From Archaeoglobaceae archaeon (GTDB taxonomy: Archaea; Halobacteriota; Archaeoglobi; Archaeoglobales; Archaeoglobaceae): a DNA stretch of 63,126 nucleotides. A model generated the notes under the pieces. It searched no databases, was not told the origin of the DNA, and saw nothing but the letters and a program-made list of their open reading frames with translations. The DNA is taken from the NCBI GenBank assembly GCA_025058735.1, contig JANXDX010000011.1, positions 1 to 63,126 of the forward strand, in the 5' to 3' direction. Below, piece after piece: positions 19,649 through 30,068 of this stretch. A program made the translations under genes and the position numbers. Positions within the stretch are counted from its first letter, which is position 1. The number at the start of each line of letters is the position of its first letter.

Positions 19649-21055
19649 TTAAGGAACTTCTATACCTAAGACAGATAAAAATTTTCTCTTCACAGCCTCA
19701 GTTACGAGCTTTGCTAGTGCCTCTTTTTCTTTAACTTCTTCGAATATTCCAAGTGGTATCTGAGCACCTGCAGCATGACTATGCCCTCCAGCACTTCCTA
19801 CTTCACCAAAAGCTCTTCTTAGAACTTCTCCAAGGTTTATCCTTACATCTTTGTTTCTGGCAGAGATGTACACGTAACCTTTTGCTATTCCATAAACTAG
19901 AGTTGTAGATATTCCTTCTAGCCTAAGTAAGAGTTCTGCTGCTTGCGGTAAAGCATCTCGATCGTTTATAAAACCTGCAAAGCTCAAAAGTAAACTTGAA
20001 TATATTTCTCTATTCTTTACAGCAGTTCCAATTACATCCAAAGTTTCAGTTGAAATAGATGGTTGCTCAATTTTCTCGATCAATTCTCTATCGATGTAAG
20101 GCAAAAGATATATTGCTGCTTGAAAGTCTGAAATTTTTGTATTTTTCTTGAAATCGTCAGTTTCCGATTTTATTCCAAAAAATAAAGCTGTAGCTAGATT
20201 TTTGGATGGGGTAATCTCTAGTTCTTTTAAGTACTCTACAAGCATCGTAGCTGTTGATCCAACATCATCTCTAACGTCCACGTATTCAGCCTCCACGTTC
20301 TCTGCAGGATGGTGATCTATGACAATGGATATCTTAATCTCTTTTGGAATCGAATTGTTTATTCCTGGCCCAGATGAGTCGACTAAGGCAAATTTAGTGT
20401 ATTGTGAAAGATCTGTTTCGTTTGCTCTCAGCATTTTAATTTGAAGCAAATTTACCATTGCTCTATTTTTTTGATGTTGAATTTCACCGTAGTATAAGAT
20501 ATCTGCTTGAACTCCAAGTTCTTCAGCTATTTCTTTTAAAGCTAAAGCTGAAGAGATCGCATCTGGGTCTGGGTTGTCGTGGGTGAATATTCCAAGTTTT
20601 TGATCTTTTAAATTTTCTAAAACTTTTCTAAATTTCTCCAATTTTCTGTAAAACTCTATCCTTTTAACATTTTCTATAAAATACTGCTTCAGCACATCTG
20701 GTGCAAAGACAACTAAGTTTGCTCCAGCTACTTTGAAATCATCTTTGAACTTCTGAGAAGAGACCCTTGCTACGATAAAAACATCTTTGCTCAAAGATCT
20801 TAGAACTTTAACTGTTTCAAGGTTCAGTTCATCGTTTGAAGTCAGTACTAAGATAGCTTCTATACCGTCCATCAAATCCTTGTAAGTTTCAGGTTTTGTA
20901 GGATCGGCTAGAATTGCCTCAAAACCTTCGCTTTCTAGCAATTCTATCCTTTCTTTGTATGAATCTATTGCAACAACTCTCTTGCCTAACTTCGTCAACT
21001 CCCTAACTACACCTAAACCTGTGGCCTCGGCCCCAACAACTATATAATCAAACAT
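19649..21055 (-). CDS. RCK_N-DHH-DHHA1 phosphoesterase
   Basis: A 468-residue fusion. The N-terminal Rossmann RCK/TrkA_N domain (about 1-125) starts DYIVVGAEATGLG and carries VVAIDS and VLTSNDE for nucleotide binding. Next is a DHH phosphoesterase domain (THDNPDPDAISSALAL near 158, VDSSGPG, VIDHHPAENVEA near 250, DVGSTATM), then a DHHA1 domain ending GSAGGHSHAAGAQIP. All metal ligands look intact. DHH-DHHA1 enzymes cleave oligoribonucleotides, pAp or cyclic dinucleotides; the RCK domain could sense NAD or another ligand. The substrate is unproven. Confidence 0.9.
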   Translation of the reverse strand: MFDYIVVGAEATGLGVVRELTKLGKRVVAIDSYKERIELLESEGFEAILADPTKPETYKDLMDGIEAILVLTSNDELNLETVKVLRSLSKDVFIVARVSSQKFKDDFKVAGANLVVFAPDVLKQYFIENVKRIEFYRKLEKFRKVLENLKDQKLGIFTHDNPDPDAISSALALKEIAEELGVQADILYYGEIQHQKNRAMVNLLQIKMLRANETDLSQYTKFALVDSSGPGINNSIPKEIKISIVIDHHPAENVEAEYVDVRDDVGSTATMLVEYLKELEITPSKNLATALFFGIKSETDDFKKNTKISDFQAAIYLLPYIDRELIEKIEQPSISTETLDVIGTAVKNREIYSSLLLSFAGFINDRDALPQAAELLLRLEGISTTLVYGIAKGYVYISARNKDVRINLGEVLRRAFGEVGSAGGHSHAAGAQIPLGIFEEVKEKEALAKLVTEAVKRKFLSVLGIEVP

Positions 21056-21090
21056 TATGTTGTGTAGGTCTCGGAAAATTTAACTTTTTT

Positions 21091-21837
21091 CTAGTCTACT
21101 TTCTCAACATTCACTCGCCATAGAGAATTTATAATTGAAGCGATCTTCGGATTTCTAAAACCTTTGATCAACTCCAGATCTTTTGGATAACCTATAAACG
21201 GATCTAAGCTCTCACTTTCAGGATCTATCACCCATACTTTTATTCCAGTTCTTTTGATTTTCTCGGACATGGATCTGAAAAATTTCAAAAAAGGTTCGAC
21301 CTTTCTTTCAGTAACTACGCATACAACATATTCACCATCGAAGCTCTTTGAAATTTTTCTATGAGTTTCAAAGTCTTCGTACAGATCATCTATGATCGAA
21401 TAAAAAACACCGTACTTGCTTTTACCACTGTAAACTCTAAAAAATTTTCCATAGCCATTGTAGCCTTTGAAAAATTTATCTGTAACTTTTCTCATAGTTT
21501 CAAGGTTATCTAAAAGCTTTTTTGATTTTAAAAATTCTTCATGTGCTATTTCGATGTCTTTTTTGCTCGGAAACACTGTGTGCAAGCGATAGAACTTGAT
21601 CCCGTCAATTTCCAGCTCATCGGAAAAGTGCAGATTTTTTATACTTATTGGAAGATCTATAAAACTGCAAGAGATTTCATCAAATTTTTCGCAGAAATCA
21701 TCAATCTTGTATCCTAACACATCAAAAGCTACTCTTAAAACTATTCTAACAACTTCCTCCCTTGTCGTAACTTTTCTACTTTCTAAAATTTTCGAAACCT
21801 TTTCTATGATCTCAGATTCCATGGAATTTTTATGCAT
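21091..21837 (-). CDS. Conserved protein of unknown function
   Basis: A 248-residue soluble protein I do not recognise. It has a helical N-terminus (EIIEKVSKILESRKVTTREEVVRIVLRVAFDVLG), a basic central part (KKSKLLDN-like stretch, RKVTDKFFKGYNGYGKFFR), then alternating strands and helices (YVVCVVTERKVEPFLKFF, GIKVWVIDPESESLDPFIGYPKD). The end might be a Rossmann-like or nuclease-like fold, but no catalytic motif stands out. It lies 8 bp behind elp3 on the same strand, so it is probably co-transcribed. An alternative ATG is five codons in (MESEII). Confidence 0.7.
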   Translation of the reverse strand: MHKNSMESEIIEKVSKILESRKVTTREEVVRIVLRVAFDVLGYKIDDFCEKFDEISCSFIDLPISIKNLHFSDELEIDGIKFYRLHTVFPSKKDIEIAHEEFLKSKKLLDNLETMRKVTDKFFKGYNGYGKFFRVYSGKSKYGVFYSIIDDLYEDFETHRKISKSFDGEYVVCVVTERKVEPFLKFFRSMSEKIKRTGIKVWVIDPESESLDPFIGYPKDLELIKGFRNPKIASIINSLWRVNVEKVD

Positions 21838-21845
21838 GGTTATTT

Positions 21846-23402
21846 TTATCTGTTGAGTTTTTTAACCATATATTCTCCAATTTTTTCATAACCAAACTTT
21901 CTATAGTAGGGTCTTGCTCCAACTCCACTGATCACAGCTACCTCATCGTACTTCTCTTTCGCAATATTCTCAGCTTCAGCAAGAAGTCTCTCTCCGAAAC
22001 CTCTATGTTGAAAAGCATCACTTTCCAATCCAATTCCTACAGCTTTTCCATAGACATGCAATTCTCTTATCAATGCACAGTTTTCAATCGAGGTTTTATA
22101 CGGAAATCTTAATCTAACAAAACCGATCAATGCGTCAAAGTCTGGAATTTCAAACGATATAAAGTACTCTTCTCCCTTCGAAGCTTTGTACTTTCTAACA
22201 AAAAGTTCTGCTCTTTTATATTCTTCGATAGGAACACCTTTGTGTCCAACTTCTCTACACCTTATACACCTGCAGCTGTAGCCAAGATCTTTCAACCTCT
22301 CTTTAACCAATTGTCTAATATTTCCTTTTTCAAGTCCTATGGCAACTTTTACAGGTATATCTCTTTGAACTCTTTGCACTCTAACCCATTCTGGGAAAAA
22401 CTTCTTAGCTTTTGCTATAAGTTCTACAACTTCTTCGGTTGTGTAAGGCTCGTATTCACCTTTTTTCCACATTTCGTAGAGTTTTGTACCTTTTATAACT
22501 AATGTTGGATAAATTTTTAGATAGTCTGGCTTGAAGTTTTCGTTTTCAAATATTTCTTTAAACATTTTTAAATCTTTTTCAAAGTTTGAACCTGGCAATC
22601 CTGGCATTAAATGATAACCTACTTTGAAAGCAAAATCTTTCAAAAGTCTTGTAGCTTCAATCGTTTCAGAAACTCTGTGACCTCTCTCAATTTTTTCCAA
22701 AACATCGTCGTATATACTTTGAACACCTAGCTCAACTTTTGTTCCTCCGTAAAATAGCATTTCGGAGATATGTTCTTCTCTAGCATAATCTGGACGAGTT
22801 TCGAAAGTTAAACCAACGCATCTAGCAAAAGCATGTTCATTTTTACTTTTTGCCTCTTCAAGACTTTTAGAAAGATCGATTTTTTTCTTGTAAATATTTA
22901 AAGCGTTGTAGATGTTCAAGATGAAACTGTCTCTGTATTCTTTATCTCTTGCAATGAAAGTTCCACCCATAACTATTACTTCAACCTTGCTAACATCGTG
23001 TCCTAAGCTTTCTAGTTCTAAAAGCCTGTTGAAAACTTGTTTAAAAGGATCGAAGCTGTATTGGATACCTCTCATAGCAGCAGGTTCTAAGCCTGTGTAG
23101 CTTTGAGGTGTTCCAAACTCTACTCCTCCGGGGCATGGAACGCATTTTCCATGTGGACAATTTGCTGGAGAACTCATTACAGATACTACTGCAACTCCAC
23201 TTACAGTTCTAACTGGTTTCACTCTTAAGATCTCTTTTAATTTTGGATAAATATCGGTCCCTTCAGCAGATTTTAAAATTTCAGCGTTACTTGGAAATCT
23301 TGATAGTTTCAACTCTTTTGAAATCTTTCTCTTTATTCCTTCAGCTTCTCTTCTATTTCTAGCTTCTTCTGCGATCTTTTTTGCTATGGGAAATAGATCC
23401 AC
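21846..23402 (-). CDS. elp3: Elp3, tRNA uridine(34) acetyltransferase
   Basis: A 518-residue Elp3: a radical SAM domain with the family's unusual cluster motif CX4CX2C (C82, C87, C90 in NCPHGKCVPCPGG), VIVMGGTFIA and the LTFETRPDY signature, a zinc region (CRCIRCREVGHKG), and a C-terminal GNAT domain (about 375-518, EDGAs HRGFGERLLAEAE and PYYRKFGYEKIGEYM). It acetylates or carboxymethylates U34 of tRNA. Archaea lack the other Elongator subunits. The start codon is GTG. The unknown gene behind it is probably in the same transcript. Confidence 0.96.
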   Translation of the reverse strand: MDLFPIAKKIAEEARNRREAEGIKRKISKELKLSRFPSNAEILKSAEGTDIYPKLKEILRVKPVRTVSGVAVVSVMSSPANCPHGKCVPCPGGVEFGTPQSYTGLEPAAMRGIQYSFDPFKQVFNRLLELESLGHDVSKVEVIVMGGTFIARDKEYRDSFILNIYNALNIYKKKIDLSKSLEEAKSKNEHAFARCVGLTFETRPDYAREEHISEMLFYGGTKVELGVQSIYDDVLEKIERGHRVSETIEATRLLKDFAFKVGYHLMPGLPGSNFEKDLKMFKEIFENENFKPDYLKIYPTLVIKGTKLYEMWKKGEYEPYTTEEVVELIAKAKKFFPEWVRVQRVQRDIPVKVAIGLEKGNIRQLVKERLKDLGYSCRCIRCREVGHKGVPIEEYKRAELFVRKYKASKGEEYFISFEIPDFDALIGFVRLRFPYKTSIENCALIRELHVYGKAVGIGLESDAFQHRGFGERLLAEAENIAKEKYDEVAVISGVGARPYYRKFGYEKIGEYMVKKLNR

Positions 23403-23544
23403 GAAGTTTGTTTTTCCAAGATATTAACTTTTTTCTCGCTTTCATATTATTATAAATTAAAATATAAATAAAAAATATAATTTTTTCTAAATTATAATAT
23501 TAATGTAGAAAGAAATCATTTTAAAAACCCATCGAACTTTAAAC

Positions 23545-24957
23545 ATGCTTTCATCGATCGAAGTGAAGTTCATAAAACAGCTGGAAGTCGGAAAGAAGTA
23601 CTTGCTAAAGGATGCTGCTGATATAGCAAATTTAAGCTTGGACGCTGCAAAAAAGGCTGCGATGCTTCTTCAGCAGAAAGGTTACTTGAAGATTTATGAA
23701 ACTAAAGAAATAAGCTATAAATTAACTGAAGATGGAGAGAAATTTTTAGAAGAAGGATTTCCTGAAGAAAAACTTCTGAACCTTTTAGAAAAAACAAAAG
23801 ATGTTGAAGAACTAAAAAGAACCATGGGTGAAGATTTTTCAATAGCTGTGAGCTGGTTGAAGAAGAAGGGAAGTGTGGAGATAAAGGATGGTAAAATATT
23901 TTTGTTATCAAGACCAAAAATTCCAGAGAAGGATGTTTTAAAAACTGTTAAAGAAAAAGGAAAAGTTGATGAAAAATTTGTTGAAATTTTGAAAAAAAGA
24001 AAATTGATAGAGGAAGTTGAAAACAAATTTTTCGAAGTAGAAATTTTAAAAAAGCCGTCGATAATTGAAGATTATATAGTAGAGGTTACTCCTGAACTAA
24101 TTTTGAGTGGTGCCTGGAGAGACAAAAAGTTCCTAGCTTACGATGTCAGAGTACAATCGAAAGATGTATATGGTGGAAAAATTCATCCATACGAAAGGAT
24201 AATTAGAGAATGTAGAAAAATATTTTTAGAAATGGGATTCAAAGAAATAAAAGGTCATTACGTACAAACTGCTTTTTGGAACTTCGATTCTCTTTTCCAA
24301 CCTCAAGATCATCCAGCTAGAGATATGCAAGATACGTTCTATCTAGACAAGTACGTTGATTTGGATGAGAAATTAGCTGAGAAAGTTAAAATTGCACATG
24401 AAAAAGGTGTTGCAGGATCAACTGGCTGGGGAGGAATTTGGAGTCTAGAAAAAGCAAAACAACTTGTAATGAGAACTCATACAACCACGATCACAATACA
24501 TTACTTAGCAAGAAATCCAAATCCTCCGCAAAAAGCTTTTTGTATTGACAGAGTTTATAGGAGAGAAGCTATAGATGCTACGCACTTACCTGAATTCGAT
24601 CAACTTGAAGGAGTAGTTTTAGATGAAAAGGTTGGATTTAAGCATCTCTTAGGACTTCTTAAGGAATTCTTCGCTAAGATGGGGTTTGAGGAAGTTAGAT
24701 TTAGGCCAGGTTATTTTCCTTACACAGAACCAAGTGTTGAACCTGAAGTTTACGTAGATGAAATTGGTTGGATCGAGTTGGGAGGTGCTGGTATTTTTAG
24801 AAAAGAAGTTACAGAACCATTAGGTATTAAAGGAAAAGTTTTAGCTTGGGGTTTAGGAATTGGAAGGTTAGCTATGCTTAAACTAGGTTTAAAAGATTTA
24901 AGAAAACTTTACTTACCAGATCTAGGTTGGTTGAGAAATGCTAGGGTGAGAACATGA
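23545..24957 (+). CDS. pheS: Phenylalanyl-tRNA synthetase alpha subunit
   Basis: The 470-residue PheS of the archaeal/eukaryotic type with N-terminal winged-helix domains (about 1-160) and the class II core. Motif 1/2 features are [40 protein letters not shown] and [21 protein letters not shown]; motif 3 is [12 protein letters not shown]. It charges tRNA-Phe with PheT, which is not in the window. A TATA-like TTTTAAAAACC just over 20 bp before the ATG fits a leaderless start. It overlaps valS by ATGA, an unusual synthetase pair. Confidence 0.96.
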   Translation: MLSSIEVKFIKQLEVGKKYLLKDAADIANLSLDAAKKAAMLLQQKGYLKIYETKEISYKLTEDGEKFLEEGFPEEKLLNLLEKTKDVEELKRTMGEDFSIAVSWLKKKGSVEIKDGKIFLLSRPKIPEKDVLKTVKEKGKVDEKFVEILKKRKLIEEVENKFFEVEILKKPSIIEDYIVEVTPELILSGAWRDKKFLAYDVRVQSKDVYGGKIHPYERIIRECRKIFLEMGFKEIKGHYVQTAFWNFDSLFQPQDHPARDMQDTFYLDKYVDLDEKLAEKVKIAHEKGVAGSTGWGGIWSLEKAKQLVMRTHTTTITIHYLARNPNPPQKAFCIDRVYRREAIDATHLPEFDQLEGVVLDEKVGFKHLLGLLKEFFAKMGFEEVRFRPGYFPYTEPSVEPEVYVDEIGWIELGGAGIFRKEVTEPLGIKGKVLAWGLGIGRLAMLKLGLKDLRKLYLPDLGWLRNARVRT

Positions 24958-27518
24958 TCTACGATCCTAACAAGATAGAGGAGAAGTGGTTGAAAGTGTG
25001 GAAAGATGAGATGTACTACTTCGATTGGAAGTCTGAGAAACCTCATTACATAATCGACACACCTCCTCCCTACCCAACTGGCTCTTTTCACTTAGGCCAC
25101 GCTTTGAATTGGTGCATAATAGATTTTATAGCAAGGTATAGAAGGATGAGAGGCTATTCTGTTATGTTTCCTCAGGGCTGGGATTGTCATGGCTTACCTA
25201 CTGAAGTCAAAGTTGAAGAGAAGTATGGAATAAGGAAAAGAGACGTTTCTAGAGAATATTTTAAAGAATTATGTGTGAAATTAACACTAGAAAACATAGA
25301 AAAGATGAGGCAGACAGCAAGGCGTTTGGGGTTTAGTATAGATTGGAGCAAGGAGTATATAACGATGGATCCTGAATATTATTCAAAAACTCAACTTTCT
25401 TTTGTTAAAATGTACAAGAGGGGTTTAATTTACAAAGGTCATCATCCAGTTATAGTTTGTCCAAGGTGTGAAACTACTATAGCTTTAGCGGAAATAGAGT
25501 ACAGAGAAGAAAAAACAAAGTTAAACTATATAAAATTTGATGATGATATAGTTATAGCAACAACTCGTCCAGAACTGATCCCAGCTTGTGTAGCTTTAGC
25601 AGTTAATCCAAAAGATGAAAGATATAAGCATCTTGTAGGTAAAAGCGTTAAAATTCCTACTACAGAATATTTAGCAGAAGTTCTAGCTGATGATGAAGTA
25701 GATCCGAACTTTGGAACTGGAATAGTTATGATCTGTACTTTCGGAGATAGGCAAGATGTGAAGTGGTGGAAGAAGTACAACCTTGAACTGAGGTGTATTG
25801 TAAACAACGACGGAACTTTGAATGAGAAGGCTGGAAAGTATGTAGGTTTGAAGATAGAAGATGCCAGAGAAAAGATAATTGAGGATCTAGCCTCTGAAGG
25901 AAGATTGATAAAGCAGGAGGAGATAGAACACAACGTCGGAGTTTGTTGGAGATGTAAAACTCCTGTAGAAATTATACCAGCTGAACAGTGGTTTGTGAAG
26001 GTTGAAAAAGAAAAGATACTAGAAGCTGCCAGAAAAATAAAATGGGTTCCGGATTACATGTTGAAAAGGTTAGAAGATTGGGTTGAATCGATGGAGTGGG
26101 ATTGGGTAATAAGTAGGCAAAGGATATTTGCAACTCCTATCCCAGTTTGGTATTGTAATAAATGCGGAGAGACGATAGTTGCTAAGGAAGAATGGCTTCC
26201 AGTTGATCCAACGAAAGAAGATCCACCTGAACCATGTCCAAAGTGTGGAGGAATGGAATTTAAGGGGGAGGAAGATGTCTTAGATACGTGGATGGATTCG
26301 AGCATAACTCCTCTATTTATCTGTGGCTGGCCAAAATTGAAAGAGTATCCAACTCACTTACGTCCACAGGGACATGATATAATAAGAACTTGGGCCTTTT
26401 ACACAATTTTGCGCTCAATAGCTTTAGAAAATGAGATCCCATGGTATGAAATTGTGATAAACGGGATGGTCTTTGGAGAGGATGGAAGGAAGATGAGTAA
26501 AAGTTTAGGAAACGTTATAATGCCTGAAGAAATAGTTGAAAAGTATGGAGCAGATGCTTTGAGAATGTGGGCTGCAAGTGGAGTTGTTGGAGAAGATCTG
26601 ATATTTAGCTGGAAAGAGGTCGTTGCAGCTTCAAGGTTTATACAAAAGTTCTGGAATTTAACTCGTTTTGTGGAAATTCATTTGAAAGATTACGAAGTTA
26701 GTGAAAGTGATGAAAAGTTTTTGAGAGATTCAGATAGATGGATCTTGTCGAAGTTCAACAGAACCTTAGCTGAAACTTTAGACCACATGGAAAATTACAG
26801 ATTCTACGAAGCTCTAAAGGCTATAAGGACTTTCACATGGTACGAGTTTGCAGACAATTACATAGAACTCGTAAAAAATAGACTGTATGCTGGTAGTGAG
26901 GAAGAAAAGAGAGCTGCAAGGTTTACTCTCAGCTATATACATAACTCTTTAACTAGAATGCTGGCTCCAATAGCTCCATTTTTAGCTGAAGAGTGCTGGA
27001 GTAAGTTGTATAATGGTAGTGTTCATTTACAAAGTTATCCAAAGTTTGAAGAAAGGTTCGTCGATGAGAGGTATGAGGAGAAAGGTGAAGAGATAAAAGA
27101 GATCGTAGCTGCAGTCAGGAAGTTGAAACACGACAGAGGTTTACCATTAAATTATCCAATTAAAAAAATAATAATATTTTCTAAAATTAAAATAGATACT
27201 AGAGATATAGAAGGTGCAACAAATTCAAAAGTTGAAGTTGTGGAAGAGATGCCAAAAATTAGAAGAGTTGTAAAAGCTGTAAAACCTAAGTTCTCAATAA
27301 TTGGACCAATATTTAAAGATAAAACAAAGTTTTTAGTTGAAACTCTAAACAATTTAGAAAAAAAATATCTTCAAGAGTTTTTTGATAAGGGAAAAATTGA
27401 AATACATGGATTTGAATTGAAAGCAGAATGGTTTGAATTTGAAATTGAAACGATCATAGAAGAGAGACCAGTGGAGGTTATAAAAACGGGCAAAAGTATA
27501 GTTTTCGTTGAGCTATAA
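24954..27518 (+). CDS. valS: Valyl-tRNA synthetase
   Basis: An 854-residue class I ValRS. The HIGH motif appears as [10 protein letters not shown] (about 43-52), the CP1 editing domain holds the hydrolytic-site region ([17 protein letters not shown]), a zinc knuckle follows (CNKCGE ... CPKCGG), and the KMSKS motif is [10 protein letters not shown]. The anticodon-binding helical domain follows; the C-terminal coiled coil of bacterial ValRS is reduced, with a short globular tail instead. Its ATG overlaps pheS and its stop overlaps the MFS gene (TAATG), forming a three-gene run. Confidence 0.96.
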   Translation: MIYDPNKIEEKWLKVWKDEMYYFDWKSEKPHYIIDTPPPYPTGSFHLGHALNWCIIDFIARYRRMRGYSVMFPQGWDCHGLPTEVKVEEKYGIRKRDVSREYFKELCVKLTLENIEKMRQTARRLGFSIDWSKEYITMDPEYYSKTQLSFVKMYKRGLIYKGHHPVIVCPRCETTIALAEIEYREEKTKLNYIKFDDDIVIATTRPELIPACVALAVNPKDERYKHLVGKSVKIPTTEYLAEVLADDEVDPNFGTGIVMICTFGDRQDVKWWKKYNLELRCIVNNDGTLNEKAGKYVGLKIEDAREKIIEDLASEGRLIKQEEIEHNVGVCWRCKTPVEIIPAEQWFVKVEKEKILEAARKIKWVPDYMLKRLEDWVESMEWDWVISRQRIFATPIPVWYCNKCGETIVAKEEWLPVDPTKEDPPEPCPKCGGMEFKGEEDVLDTWMDSSITPLFICGWPKLKEYPTHLRPQGHDIIRTWAFYTILRSIALENEIPWYEIVINGMVFGEDGRKMSKSLGNVIMPEEIVEKYGADALRMWAASGVVGEDLIFSWKEVVAASRFIQKFWNLTRFVEIHLKDYEVSESDEKFLRDSDRWILSKFNRTLAETLDHMENYRFYEALKAIRTFTWYEFADNYIELVKNRLYAGSEEEKRAARFTLSYIHNSLTRMLAPIAPFLAEECWSKLYNGSVHLQSYPKFEERFVDERYEEKGEEIKEIVAAVRKLKHDRGLPLNYPIKKIIIFSKIKIDTRDIEGATNSKVEVVEEMPKIRRVVKAVKPKFSIIGPIFKDKTKFLVETLNNLEKKYLQEFFDKGKIEIHGFELKAEWFEFEIETIIEERPVEVIKTGKSIVFVEL

Positions 27519-28681
27519 TGTTACTTTTATTTATATTATCTAGTTTATATTTTTTAGTTTATTTTCATAGAACTTCAACAGCAGTTTTAGCTGATATACT
27601 GATGTTAGAGTTTGGAGTAACTGCTATAGCTTTGGGAATTTTATCCTCAGCTTACTTTTATCCATACGCAACTCTTCAAATTCCAATAGGGGTGATGTCA
27701 GATACTATAGGAGCTAGAAAAGTTATAACTGTTTTCTCTCTTGTCACATCTCTAGGTTGTGCGATCTTTGCTCTCTCTCCAAACTACGAACTTGCAACTT
27801 TAGGAAGGCTTTTAATAGGAATAGGTGCCTCAGGAGTTTATATTCCAGCTTTGAAGATTCTTTCAAGAGTTTATGTGAAGAAGTTTGCAACAGTTATGGG
27901 TATACTTTTTGCAGTAGGTAATTTAGGGGCCCTTTTCTCTTCATATCCTTTTGCTTTAACAGTTTCGTTTTTCGGATGGAGAGAGACTTTTTACGTAATA
28001 GCTTTATTTAATTTAATAATTATAATTATATTTATTTACTTATATTTATTTAATGAAAAAAATAAAGAAAAGTTTGAAAGTGAAAAGTTGCAGCTTAAAG
28101 ATCTCTCCCTCTTAATGAAAAGTAGAAATATTTGGCTTTTAGGTTTTTCAGCCTTTTTACGCTACGGTGCAACGATGAGCTATCAAGGACTCTGGGGCGG
28201 CCCTTACATGATAGATGTTTACGAAGTTTCAAGGAGCTTTGCTGGATTTGTTTTACTCTTTGTCGGCCTAGGCTCACTCGTCGGAGCACCTATTCTGGGT
28301 TTCATATCTGACAAGATAGGGAGTAGAAAGAAAATTCTCATAGTTGGGGGGATAGGATTTGCGATCAGCTGGTTACCTTTTGCCTTTAAAACATACTCCA
28401 TGAGTTTCTTAGAATTGGTGTTTTTCTCTTTTTCTATGGGTTTTTTTGGAGGAGCTGGACCTGCTGCCTACGCGTTAACTAAGGAATCTTTTCCTCTTAG
28501 AATGACAGGTTTAGCCTCTAGTTTTTTGAACGTTTTTCCTTTTTTAGGAGCGGCTGTTTTTCAAGTACTTCTCAGCTACATCATCGACGTAGGCTATGGT
28601 TACCAAGAAATCTTCCTCTTCTGTCTCTACACTTCAATTGTCTCTATTTTTTCTAACTTAATACTCAAAGAGAAAAGATAA
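27518..28681 (+). CDS. MFS transporter
   Basis: A 387-residue major facilitator with 12 predicted helices. The loop 2-3 signature is GVMSDTIGARKVI and its repeat in the second half is GFISDKIGSRKKI. An early FHRTSTAVLADIL helix resembles anion/nitrate or nucleoside-type MFS members, but the substrate cannot be assigned. It begins at the last base of the valS stop codon, so it is in the pheS-valS transcript. The tail overlaps cobQ on the other strand by 24 bp. Confidence 0.88.
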   Translation: MLLLFILSSLYFLVYFHRTSTAVLADILMLEFGVTAIALGILSSAYFYPYATLQIPIGVMSDTIGARKVITVFSLVTSLGCAIFALSPNYELATLGRLLIGIGASGVYIPALKILSRVYVKKFATVMGILFAVGNLGALFSSYPFALTVSFFGWRETFYVIALFNLIIIIIFIYLYLFNEKNKEKFESEKLQLKDLSLLMKSRNIWLLGFSAFLRYGATMSYQGLWGGPYMIDVYEVSRSFAGFVLLFVGLGSLVGAPILGFISDKIGSRKKILIVGGIGFAISWLPFAFKTYSMSFLELVFFSFSMGFFGGAGPAAYALTKESFPLRMTGLASSFLNVFPFLGAAVFQVLLSYIIDVGYGYQEIFLFCLYTSIVSIFSNLILKEKR

Positions 28682-30025
28682 ATTTATATTTTTTTCAAAT
28701 TCTTCAGCCAATCTTTCAGCCCAATCTTCTCTAAACTCTATCTTCAATCCTAGATAATTTCCAAGAGCTTCAATTAAATTTTTGTTCCAAAAGATACCGT
28801 GCAAATAAGTTCCCCAAACCATTCCATCATCGCTTACACATCCATCATCTTCCAGTACAGGTCTACTAGCTTTAGTTATCCCCTTATGGATCTCGTAACC
28901 CCAAACTTTTTGTCCTCTTATCTCTTCCAATATTACAGCATCCCCTGTAACTTTTTTAACTACTTGCTTCGTGATTTTTTTGTAACTTCTGAACTCTGTA
29001 AAAGCATCTAACAAACCTAAGCCTTTAACTCTTAAAAATCCATGTTCGACACCGTGATCTATTATCTCCTTTCCAAGCATTTGATAGCCGCCACATATAC
29101 CTATGATTGGTTTTTTTCCAGCTATAGCTCTAATTTCATCTTCGAGAGTTTTTAGATAAGCCAGATCTGCAACAGTATCCTTGCTTCCTGGAACAATTAA
29201 AACTTCAAAGTCTCCACTCAGGTCTTTTGAAAAATGGCATACGTTTCTTACACTTTCAAAGTCCGTATAGTTAGACATCCTGGGAAGTTTCAAAATTTTT
29301 ACAGGTCCGTTTCCTTTCCACTCTTCTAAATTTAAAGAATCTTCACTAGGTAAATTTATTTCAAGGTAAGGAAGTACACCTAAAACTTTAACTCCGCAGA
29401 TCTCTTCGATCTTTCTTATTCCATCATCTAACAATTCTTTTCTTCCTCTGAGTTTGTTTATGATGAAACCTTTTACCAATTCTCTCACGTCACTAGGCAA
29501 AAGCATGTATGTTCCGTAGAGAGAGGCAAAAACTCCTCCCCTATCTATATCTCCAACGATCACTATTTTCGGTTTTGCAAATCTTGCAACAAAAATGTTT
29601 GGAATGTCCCTTTCAAACAAGTTTATCTCTGCAAAACCTCCGGCACCCTCGATTACTATTATTTCGAATTCAGAAGCTAGTTCTTCGTAAGCTCTCATCA
29701 CAACATCTTTCAACCACTCTAGTTTCAAGTAGTCTATGTAGCTAACGTCACCAACAACTTCTCCCATAACTACTAGCTGAGATACAAAGTTTCCTTTTGG
29801 TTTCAGCAGTATGGGATTCATCCTCTCATCCGGCTCAATTCCAGCTGCAAAAGCTTGATAAGCCTGTGCAAATGCAATCTCTTTACCATTCTTTGTTACA
29901 AAAGAGTTTAAACTCATGTTCTGAGCTTTGAATGGGGCTACTTCGTAACCTCTTTTCGCCAAAATTCTACATATGGCTGCAACTATTGTACTCTTCCCAG
30001 CACTGCTCGACGTTCCCGCTACCAT
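28658..30025 (-). CDS. cobQ: Cobyric acid synthase
   Basis: CobQ/CbiP amidates four side chains of adenosylcobyrinate a,c-diamide with glutamine and ATP. The N-terminal dethiobiotin-synthetase-like ATPase has VAGTSSSAGKST, then FKAQNMSLNS and IEGAGGFAEINL. The C-terminal GATase has PGSKDTVADL, the nucleophile in GICGGYQMLG, and the His in GTYLHG. A GTG at 30034 would add three residues; the shared TATA box at 30039-30051 suits the ATG at 30025. It serves cobalamin (corrinoid) synthesis. Confidence 0.94.
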   Translation of the reverse strand: MVAGTSSSAGKSTIVAAICRILAKRGYEVAPFKAQNMSLNSFVTKNGKEIAFAQAYQAFAAGIEPDERMNPILLKPKGNFVSQLVVMGEVVGDVSYIDYLKLEWLKDVVMRAYEELASEFEIIVIEGAGGFAEINLFERDIPNIFVARFAKPKIVIVGDIDRGGVFASLYGTYMLLPSDVRELVKGFIINKLRGRKELLDDGIRKIEEICGVKVLGVLPYLEINLPSEDSLNLEEWKGNGPVKILKLPRMSNYTDFESVRNVCHFSKDLSGDFEVLIVPGSKDTVADLAYLKTLEDEIRAIAGKKPIIGICGGYQMLGKEIIDHGVEHGFLRVKGLGLLDAFTEFRSYKKITKQVVKKVTGDAVILEEIRGQKVWGYEIHKGITKASRPVLEDDGCVSDDGMVWGTYLHGIFWNKNLIEALGNYLGLKIEFREDWAERLAEEFEKNINLSFLFEY

Positions 30026-30038
30026 TATGTTCACGAAT

Positions 30039-30051
30039 AAGTTTTAAACTT
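30039..30051. promoter_or_regulatory. Bidirectional TATA box between cobQ and gatB
   Basis: AAGTTTTAAACTT is an almost perfect palindrome. Its centre (30045) lies 24 bp from the gatB ATG (30069) and 20 bp from the cobQ ATG (30025). The whole gap is only 43 bp, so both leaderless messages seem to use one TATA element read in either direction. Confidence 0.55.
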
Positions 30052-30068
30052 GACGAAATATTTCTGTT

